Shown in pieces: positions 17,499-24,590 of a stretch of DNA of 24,590 nt. The translations under genes and the position numbers were made by a program. Origin of the DNA: Chara braunii (Eukaryota; Streptophyta; Charophyceae; Charales; Characeae); assembly GCA_003427395.1 (NCBI GenBank), contig BFEA01000367.1, positions 843,172 to 867,761 of the forward strand, read 5' to 3'. Under the pieces are notes generated by a model. It was not told where the DNA came from and made no database searches. It saw nothing but the letters and a program-made list of their open reading frames with translations. Numbering within the stretch: the stretch's first letter is position 1; the number at the start of each line of letters is the position of its first letter.

Positions 17499-18349
17499 CT
17501 ACACTATATGCCATTTGATCCTATGGATATTCATAATTTGGTGCATTGTCTTAATCCCCTGATTTTGGTCTTCAAATCTAGCTTTTAATTCCTTGACCAA
17601 TTCGTTTAGGGATTTGCTTGCGCCGTATAGATCTAGCCGATCTCCGAAGTTGTTCTCTGCCACCTTCTGCATCACCCATGATCTGGCATCGTCCTTCAAT
17701 GCAGCGCATGCATAAATTACCTGACAGTCCGGTCTGATCCGCTCTTTGAATATGGAAGTTTGTATCTCTGCAACCCATGCATCTAAATCCTTGTACAGTT
17801 TGCCATGATACGGGTGAGGGAACATCATGTAACAGGAACAGCCGTCACCGGCCTCGTAATAGGGTTCCTCCCATGTTTGCTTTGCCTCCTCATCACCTCC
17901 TTTCATCGCTTCTTCACCGCCTTCTTTCTTCTCCTCCAGTCGCTTCCCTTCTGACATCGTGAACAACTCTCCCTTGACTCTTATACACATCTAGATGTGT
18001 ATAAGAGACAGCTTCTCCTCCAGTCGCTTCCCTTCTGACATCGTGAACAACTCTCCCTTGAATCTTTGAAATTCTGTTCGAATGGCTTGTTGTACCCTCC
18101 GTTCTATACTCTCATTCAAAGTCGTCAAGTTAGTATCGAGGGTACTAAAGTTTCGGTCGACAAAGAGGCGGCCTTTTCCATTCTATATGCCAAGTCCTCC
18201 AACTTCTTCCACAAATCTTCAATTGCCGCTCGATTGTTAAGGGCCAATGTGGCTACGCAGTTCACATCTGCCTGACCACTCTCTTTTTGCTCTTTAATGT
18301 GGCCAGACAACAACTTCTCCTCTGACAACTCCGCCGCCAACTGCTGCAT
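17499..18349 (-). pseudogene. Ty3/gypsy gag core, split by assembly artefact
   Basis: The frame 17977-17499 contains ELFTMSEGKRLEEKKEGG, acidic/basic linker sequence, then DLDAWVAEIQTSIF, CAALKDDARSWV and SLNELVKELKARFED, the pattern of the retrotransposon gag domain (Trp...Ala-Arg-x-Trp...Leu-x-x-Arg-Phe). The apparent Met start at 17990 (MCIRV) is encoded by a sequencing adapter. Beyond the artefact the same frame continues (IERRVQQAIRTEFQRFKGE). A coiled-coil-like segment (QLAAELSEEKLL, AAIEDLWKKLEDLAYRME) at 18349-18150 lies in another frame, implying a frameshift near 18150. Confidence 0.8.
17928..18061. other. Tn5/Nextera mate-pair junction artefact with 50-nt duplication
   Basis: 17993-18011 is the 19-nt Tn5 mosaic end AGATGTGTATAAGAGACAG. 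It is preceded by its inverted partner CTCTTATACACATCT (17978-17992), so 34 nt of the 38-nt mate-pair junction adapter are present. The 50 nt on its left (17928-17977) are identical to the 50 nt on its right (18012-18061). This is library adapter that entered the assembly, not biology. Collapsing the duplication restores the gag frame across the site. Confidence 0.97.
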
Positions 18350-18699
18350 ATTTTCTTCTTCCTCTTCCGCCTCTTTCTCGCCGCCTCAAATTCTTCCTTC
18401 CTTTTATTCACCTCCGCCTTTTTCCTTTTTGCTTCCGCCGGGTGGTTATATACGGTCATGATGGAAGGCCCGGTTCCAACTGCTACGGCCAGTGTCCCAC
18501 CACTGGGTGTCTGTCCTTTTTCTTCCCCTCCTTTCTTCTTCTTGTCTTCTCCTTCTACGTCACTTTCTTCTCCACCATCGTCATCTTCTTCTCCAGTCTT
18601 CCGCCCTTTTTTTCTCCTTTGCGGTTCTTCATACCCTTCGTTCCCTGGCTGTAAGGTCTGTTTTACACTATGGTGGTTTATTATGTGAAGGACCATGAA

Positions 18700-19083
18700 G
18701 GTGCACGCTAGACCAAAATGCCAGGGGAAAGAAGAAACGGAGGAGGGGTTGGAGAAGTACAGAAAGAGCAAGAACACAATACATGGAGTAGTCATCCATG
18801 TTGGAGAGTCCGTACAACAATCAGTCTATGTTAACCCTGTTGCATAACTCCGTAGACTTCGATGTAACCCCTTGGCTTCTATGCCCAAGGACTCTAACAT
18901 GCATGACTCTTCTACTTCCGTCATTGCTTCGATCAGCAGACTCTTTTACAGGGATAAGTTTCATCAACTATGTTGGCCAGCTGGCAATTTGAGGACAGCC
19001 AGCAAAGTCCTCAAGAATTCTTTAACGTCGTAGACAGGACAACGTGGCCAAGTAGTGTCTCCACCTTCCAGGGTCAGTGCTCG
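18700..19083. other. No recognisable gene
   Basis: It could include decayed 5' flank or LTR of gypsy element 1, but there is no terminal-repeat partner in the window. No domain is seen on either strand. Confidence 0.35.
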
Positions 19084-19497
19084 TGCACACACGGTTCACT
19101 CACACGCTGGTCAGTACTGGTCCTTGGGCTAAACGGTGTGCTTAATGAGCACCCACCACTCAATGCCCGTGCTTACTACTTCACGCGTTTACTGGTTGCA
19201 GGCTAACCCCTCAATACTTAAAGACCGGGCAGTGCTGATGTGCACACGGTTCGCGTGCACTCCTGTCACTACCGGTCCTTGGTCTAGACGGGTTGTTTAA
19301 CGGGCGCTCGCCATTCAATGCCCGCGCTTGCTACTTTAGATGTTTGTCGGGCGCAGGCTAACCCCGCGCGTAGGCACGCGGCTCACTCGCATCCCGGCCA
19401 GTTACGGTCCTTGGGCTAGACAGGTTGTTCAACGAGCGCACTCCGCTCAATCCCTGTGCTTGCTACTTTACACGCCTGCCGATTGCAGGCATGCCCC
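19084..19497. repeat. Three diverged tandem repeats of about 127 bp
   Basis: Units are about 19084-19210, 19240-19365 and 19371-19497. Shared blocks in order are a CACACGGTTC- or CACGCGGCTC-type start, ACCGGTCCTTGG or a near form (anchor GGTCCTTGG at 19119, 19274 and 19406), TCAATGCCCG or TCAATCCCTG, TGCT(T/)ACTACTT and a GCAGGCTAACCCC or GCAGGCATGCCCC end. Units 1 and 2 are separated by about 30 bp. The array is GC-rich and has no credible coding content. Confidence 0.75.
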
Positions 19498-19499
19498 TA

Positions 19500-20639
19500 A
19501 ACCTCCTACCGACTTAGGACGTACTTGACGGCAACAGAAAGACAACTCTTGCAGCTCAATCTAGGGAAAGACTGATAAAACAGTGATTCAGCGCCATACA
19601 TGCATTATGCAAGGCCCAGGGCGTCGAATACCTCACCTCCAAGCCCGCTGAAGACTTTTTCTTCCCCGCTGGTACTGTTGGGTCACTTGATCAAGCTCAA
19701 TCTTTGCTGCAGGTAGGCGCTAGGTAGGTGCTTCTCACCCCTTTTTCACCTTTTCCAACTCTCGCCGACCTTCCTCCCAGCCAAACTCCAATTTTTTTTT
19801 ATTTTTTTTTTTTGGTTCACCGCACCGCCGTCTCTCTCGCCCATTGGCCTTTCTCCACACAGGCTTTTCTCTTCTTCGCACTGCACCTTTCCTTCACCAC
19901 GCAGGCTGCGCTGCACTTTTCTCAATTTTTTTCAAACAATCTGCCGTCAACTTTCTCACCTGTCGGCCTGCTTTCAATCACGGTGGCCTTTTGCCTTCCG
20001 CGAGGTACCTTGAGCCCAGGTCCTGCGATCACTCTCTGAATGTCCTCACTGCTCTTCCTTCCTCTCTCTCAACTATGCAAGCTCCTAGCTATGGCGCCCA
20101 GCACCATGGACTACTACTGTCTCTCTCGCCTGGCACTGTTCACTCCAAGATCTTGGCGCCCAGCAACGCATCAGCGCTTATGCAAATGCCCGAATCGAAG
20201 AAGAGGAGTCCCTGACGTTGGCCTCCCTTTTGTGCTTGCGCCTCTGCCTCCCACGTGATTCCGGACTCTTCTTGCCAGGCCCTGCTGCGTCAGACAGAGA
20301 TTCAGTATGCCATGGCCTTTCCCTGGGACGGAGCTACAATGGGACCGGGAATGGACACTCGGCGACTCCCTTCCTCTCGACTTCTAAGATCCTCTACTGT
20401 TCCTACCGGTCTTATCCCATCAGATCTATATTTTAATCTGTACAGTACCTACCGGAAAGGTCTACTTCGGGGCATCCTTTCAAACTCGTCTACCACGTAT
20501 AATTCGCTGCTAAGCCCGGATGTGCCTCCAGATGTGCGATCAACTGGGAAGACACAGGATCATCTGCGGAAGCTCTTGCGATTCTGTCTATTAGACTCTC
20601 TGACTCTCTACTTCGACAATATAGCTCCCATGAAGTCGA
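19500..20639. other. Pyrimidine-rich sequence without a recognised gene
   Basis: 19730-20280 is C/T-rich on the + strand, with T runs at 19793-19813. Open frames on + (19844-20215, 20255-20713) reflect this composition. If gypsy element 2 continued past RNase H, its integrase would lie on the minus strand below 20640, but I see no integrase zinc finger or catalytic block. Confidence 0.4.
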
Positions 20640-21477
20640 ACCACCTCGAGAGTGCATCTAGAACTTGGTTATACGCCCCTTCTTGTGCTTCAACTCGAAG
20701 TCAAAGGTATTGATATAGGCGAACCATCTGGCCAGCTTATCGGATAACATGGGTTGTGTCTTCAGCCACTGAAGAGTGTGAAGGTCCGAGTAAATTTTGA
20801 CGGGGTGCCCTAGCACATAATATCACTATGTCCTTAGAGCGTAATACAGAGCATAAGCTCCCTCTCGTAGGTTATGGCTGCAAATCTCTTCAAAGGCAAC
20901 TACCGTCTTCACCCGAATAGAACGCGCGGTCATTATAGCTGTATTTGGCACAAATTTCGGTCCAGATGCCACGATAATGACCGGGCGGTGGGCGTACTAT
21001 TCGGGTGAAGACAGTAGTACTTGGCGGGTCGCAGACCACACCCAACGTTCTGCTCACAAGAATGACATTGCAGGATCCGGAACCTTTGAGATGGAATATA
21101 TGTTGAGATGGCTATTGAGTCTGAAGGGACCTGTCACACTCCTCTGTCCAGTCAAATGTGGCATCCTTTTGGTCAATCGGGTGAGTGGTGCGGCAATGGT
21201 TGCTTAACGTTCAATGAACTTCTTGTGGCCATGCCCAAACACTTGTGGCCCAAAAATGATTGTGCATCTCTCTCATCTTGTAGTCGTGGCCACTGTACAA
21301 CAACCTCCACTTTCTTGGCTTTTGAACAAACTCCATTCTCATCAAACACGTATCTCCCTTCCCAAATTCGCTTTTCTTCACATTGATCTTGTGCTTCCCC
21401 TTTCTTAGTGCCTCAAACGCTGCTGCAGTCTGCATCGGCTTGCTGCTCCTCCTGGCAGGCGCTTGCGGACTTGGCAA
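20640..21477 (-). pseudogene. Ty3/gypsy reverse transcriptase end and RNase H
   Basis: FEALRKGKHKINVKKSEFGK (from about 21415) matches the late reverse-transcriptase block that precedes the connection domain. DQKDATFDWTEECDRSL follows at about 21180-21130. RNase H pieces follow: RFAAITYEREL (after the MITE), HPVKIYSDLHTLQWL, LARWFAYINTFDFELKHKKG, and, after a one-base frameshift near 20670, YNQVLDALSR, the standard end block. At least two stops lie in the reading before HPVKIYSD. MITE copy 2 splits the domain at 20900-21017. Confidence 0.85.
20900..21017. mobile_element. MITE copy 2 (same family as 3936-4043, ~118 bp)
   Basis: The terminal inverted repeats are 21 nt each (20900-20920 and 20997-21017) with one mismatch; the left one begins CTACCGTCTTCACCCGAATA. 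An inner inverted repeat uses GGTCATTAT on the left (20929-20937) and ATAATGACC on the right (20974-20982). TA on both outer edges (CTA-CCGTC... and ...GACAG-TAG) would fit a TA target duplication as made by Tc1/mariner-type transposases. It interrupts the RNase H reading of gypsy element 2, which shows it moved in after that element. It has no coding capacity. Confidence 0.85.
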
Positions 21478-22084
21478 ACTGAGGCTGGGGAGTGGGAGAA
21501 CTAGGTGCCCTACAACTTGCAGAATTCTTTCACCGACTTATGTGGATGGGGCTGCACCATCCACTGGCCCTACTCTTTTGCTGGTCTCCTTGCTCCGTAA
21601 TCTGTACCTGAGTGTCCACTGTGGCCGCACCTCACTCACAGGCTGTTCTTCATTCTGTCGATGTATATGTCCTTTGTCACTCCAAGCCTGTCCCACGGCG
21701 GTATCGATGCTATGTTTCCTCCCGCTGGACATGATGTCGCCCACTTTGCTGTTTCATTGTCCCTTGCTGCTATGGCGGCTGTTTACCTCTTACCACGCTT
21801 GTTCACTCGTGCAGCTCGAAAGGAGTGTCTGGTTCTGCACTCCATGCGAATCAGATGCTTGCCTCTCAGCTCTCTCCTTTTGGAGGTTCTCCTATCTCTC
21901 ACCCTCTGCACTTCCCTCACTGCTGTTATCACTGAAGTATCTCGGCCTTTCAGTAACTGCAGCGCACGTCTCACTCTGATGTCACCGGGTTTCCCTCCTG
22001 TGCACAGGACTGCACCTGTGTCCCTTATTGGTCTCGTCGCCCTTGTCCCTTCAGCGGACTGCAGCCCGGAGTCTATTTTAAAGC

Positions 22085-22990
22085 CTACTCCGCTATGTTG
22101 TGGTAAGTTTTCAGCTCCTTGCATTGGGGACCCATGTGCCTCTCGGTCTTCTTTGGGAGGGCCGTCATAAAAACATGCATAATGGGCCTTCCCTGACCTC
22201 TAGTTCCAGTGTCTGCAAGATCTGCGTAAATTCCCATGTCAGATCCTACACGCTGCCATGAAAGTCTGCATGGACAACTCGGCATATCGGACCCATGCCT
22301 GATCTTGACGGGTAGCCGTCATGTACCGCTCCCCACTTCTGGGAAGTTTCTAGCCATGTAGTACGCTTGGCATACTCAGCACATCTCCACCAGCCTGCAA
22401 CACTTCGCCGTCCGCCCACTGTCTCGCTGCGTCTAAAATTGCAGAAAACGAATGAATTTTGTCACAGTCCCTGGTGGGCTCATAAAAGTCCAACTCCCCG
22501 TTGATGGCACACAACCAGCGGTCTATGTCCTCATCCTGTCCGCCTTTAAATTTGGGTGGCGCCTCCCCAGCTTGGGCTTCAGTGACCATTCCCTCTCTGT
22601 TTCTGTTGTTGCAGTTTCCTTGGGGAAAGGAGGCGGTGTGCTTGCACCTGCCTGACCCTGCAGCTCCTGCACAATGACGTTCAGCTTGTTGCTGATGGAT
22701 GTCATCTCATTCTTCAGTGTGACCAGCTTATACACATTGGGGGTTTGTTCTGCCACAAACTGCTTCAACTCTGCTATGCCTTTCGCCTTCCTTTCCTTTC
22801 GTCCTCATTCCTCGCCCTCTCCTCTAATTGCTCTCCTTGCCTCCAGTGCTACAAGCTCCTTGCACTTGTCGCCATAGCTGGTTTCTTCTTTGTGACCCTC
22901 TTCTTCTTTTCAGGGGTGCACAACTGCAGACGTACGTGGGCCGTCTTTCACGTCTTTGATCCTGTGAGCGTGTATGCATTCTCCACTTCC
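22085..22990 (-). pseudogene. Ty3/gypsy gag remnant (element 2)
   Basis: The coiled-coil-like frame 22768-22523 includes ELKQFVAEQTPNVYKLVTLK and a Pro/Thr linker. A second frame includes PPKFKGGQDEDIDRWLCAIN and FSAILDAARQWADGEV, the start of a retrotransposon gag domain (Pro-x-Phe-x-Gly ... Trp-Leu ... Ala-x-x-Trp). Further gag-like pieces (DQAWVRYAELSMQTFM) continue in other frames down to about 22085. Upstream, basic KKKRVTKKKP sequence at about 22890 could be the gag N-terminus. There are frameshifts throughout. Confidence 0.7.
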
Positions 22991-22994
22991 TAAC

Positions 22995-23336
22995 TACATC
23001 CCTTCAACTCCTCTGTCCTCTTCTCTTTCTCCAGGGTTATCATCCTTGCAATAAAAAGTGTTGAACAAGGTACAGCATGACGCAGTTAGATGATGCCCCT
23101 GGAGCCGTAATCATGGAACGCTAGATATTCCACTGCAAGAGTTCATGCCAGTGAGTTTCTTAATCCTTGCTGTCTAGTCTTGACAGCATCGCTAGGTTTC
23201 CCTTCTCGAGAACCCTTGAACTATCAATGCACTTTTTGACTTTTAGGCCCATGCCCGATTGCAACCAAGGTCGGAAGAAAATGAGAACTGGTCTCCCACA
23301 AATGTCCCAAAAGAACGAGAGAAGGAGAAAAAGTGC

Positions 23337-23404
<68 letters not shown>

Positions 23405-24500
23405 AGAGAGAGGGAGAGAGAGGCACACACACAGAAGGCGTAGTCTTTTCCCTCCGCGGCTTCCTCCCCCTCCTGCTTCCTCTCTGGTCTTCATTTCTCG
23501 TTTCATATTCCCTTCTGTTTCTTGACATCAACCCCGCGTCTTCATCGGCTGTCACAAACGGATCCCAGTAGGAGATCAGGGGGCCAAAGGGTCGGAGGAG
23601 GCGGGAGGCGGAAAGGTCCTGGTAAATAGTGTGGATAAACCTTTGCAACAGGGGTAGGAGGGAGGAGGGGGACGTAAAGGGGAGGTCGGAATGTTGGCCC
23701 GAATGTGGATGTTATGGACCCACTTTGTTCTACGGGTTTAGTTTGTGGTGTCTTGCACAGGTTTTGTTATAGCATTAGGGTTAGATACACATCAGCGCTC
23801 CATAGCCAAGGGGCAGGTCCCAGTGGCACTATGTTCATGCTTGAAAAGCATCAACCTGACCGTAAGAGCAGCCAGCTTTGTGCTTCAGCATCGACATAGT
23901 ACTAGTGGCGCCTCACCCGAACTGATTTTAGGGCTTCTTGTTTGCCAGGCATGGGGTATTGCTGTTTAGAACCGGAGTTGCTGCTGGCTGATTGATGTGT
24001 AGGTTCATGATGGTGTTTATTTTGTGCAGATCTCAACGGTATGGGAGCGAGGATAGAGGAGCCTGGAGGAGTGCTAGAAAGAAGGAGAATTACTTAGGTG
24101 CAGCAGGAGAAGTGTTTGACAGCCTTTCACTTGGACTAGCTTGGTGCCCGCAATGTGGCTCACCCGACGATACTCGCACAAAAGGAGAGCAATTCTTCAT
24201 TCGTATAATTTTGACGGAAGTTCTGCATAGATAGCAAATAAGGGACAATACATTGCAAAGAGAAAGTTATAAGCATAACCTTTTGGTCCATCCAGTGTTC
24301 GAACTTTGAAATGAAAATGATGTAGAGTCTCAAATTTGAATTCCAAGAAACACATAAAGGATGTAGAAGAAATGTCACCATGCCAAAGACAGCTGCCATC
24401 AGCACAATGAAATTCACATAGCGTATGAAAAATACAGCTTGCTGCAAGACTTCCTCACAATAGTCTTGAAAGCTGATAGAGCAACCCGTAGTCGAGGTGC
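22995..24500. other. No recognisable gene
   Basis: Frames around 23160-23648 owe their length to a (GA)n tract. A + frame at 23992-24234 contains a CPQC pair after a possible acceptor (TTTGTGCAG, 24022-24030), but no domain or donor supports an exon. Confidence 0.4.
23339..23424. repeat. (GA)n microsatellite
   Basis: A pure AG run to about 23398, then GGGAGAGAGA-type imperfect units. Confidence 0.97.
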
Positions 24501-24502
24501 AT

Positions 24503-24503
<1 letters not shown>

Positions 24504-24590
<87 letters not shown>
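24504..24590. repeat. (CT)n microsatellite running off the window end
   Basis: At least 87 nt of pure CT. The window ends inside it, so this may be a contig end caused by the repeat. Confidence 0.97.

Larger units (their letters stand above)
15785..18690 (-). mobile_element. Truncated Ty3/gypsy retrotransposon 1
   Basis: In minus-strand order: a charged coiled-coil gag N-terminus (18690-18130), gag core (18110-17499), a Gly/Arg/Gln-rich linker (17238-17010), a CCHC knuckle (16971-16930), an aspartic protease (16605-16236), and the start of reverse transcriptase (about 16180-15785). Sequence after the first third of reverse transcriptase, integrase and the 3' LTR are absent. No convincing 5' LTR or primer-binding site is seen beyond 18690. 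Several stops and frameshifts make it inactive. It lies antisense and immediately downstream of the PHD exon, so it may sit in that gene's next intron. Confidence 0.88.
20640..22990 (-). mobile_element. Internally deleted Ty3/gypsy retrotransposon 2
   Basis: In minus-strand order: gag (about 22990-22085), a region of unclear origin (22085-21480), the C-terminal end of reverse transcriptase (21477-21200) and RNase H (about 21200-20640, interrupted by MITE copy 2). The roughly 600 nt between gag and the end of reverse transcriptase are too short to hold protease and the polymerase catalytic core, so an internal deletion is likely. Multiple stops and frameshifts are present. Its gag differs from that of element 1, so it belongs to a different lineage. 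Confidence 0.85.

Noticed and set aside
17499-17990. The Met at 17990 as the gag start
   Set aside because: The first residues (MCIRV) are encoded by the mate-pair adapter; the true gag frame continues upstream once the artefact is removed.
21383-22170. Long + strand frames of 198 and 169 residues
   Set aside because: They overlap gypsy element 2 on the opposite strand, are Leu/Cys/Ser-rich shadow frames and show no domain.
23160-23648. 162-residue minus frame
   Set aside because: Its core is a Ser-Leu repeat from the (GA)n microsatellite.

Overview
This is a repeat-rich nuclear window from a eukaryote with large introns, most likely a streptophyte (green plant or charophyte alga). Four things point there. 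A fragment of large-subunit rRNA reads like plant mitochondrial rrn26. There are two decayed Ty3/gypsy elements. Likely exons on the + strand are separated by kilobases of repeats. Long dinucleotide and homopolymer runs are common. No bacterial-style operon is present. A charophyte such as Chara would fit, but this is inference and the sequence alone does not identify the species.

Left part (1-5460): sequence with no recognisable gene, one possible small acidic exon (1224-1304), two local tandem duplications (1604-2083 and 2421-2857), the second carrying a broken RING-type zinc finger, three copies of a palindromic GC-rich motif, a (CA)n tract, a ~108-bp MITE, a tRNA-like fragment, and the mitochondrial-type LSU rRNA fragment (about 4650-5285) ending next to a (TTC)n tract.

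Middle (5460-15630): the best host-gene signal. Candidate + strand exons at 7801-7893, 8363-8467, 10521-10964 (very Asp/Glu-rich) and 14921-15629 (a clear PHD finger with a charged, disordered tail) may belong to one chromatin-associated gene whose introns hold transposon debris. That debris includes a poly(A) retroposon with an 18-bp target duplication, a second diverged copy, a U6 snRNA pseudogene, duplicated segments and a 27-bp minisatellite. An 85-N gap at 12721-12805 has identical flanks and is probably a false gap.

Right part (15785-24590): two truncated minus-strand Ty3/gypsy elements. The first (15785-about 18690) keeps gag, a CCHC knuckle, a protease with DSG changed to DNG, and the start of reverse transcriptase. 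The second (about 20640-22990) keeps gag, the end of reverse transcriptase and RNase H, with a second copy of the MITE inserted in RNase H. A Tn5/Nextera mate-pair junction (17978-18011), flanked by a 50-nt duplication, sits inside the first gag and is an assembly artefact. A diverged three-unit tandem array lies at 19084-19497. The window ends inside a long (CT)n tract.

The most novel item is the MITE family: two copies 17 kb apart, alignable without gaps for 83 nt, with a nested inverted-repeat structure and one demonstrable insertion.
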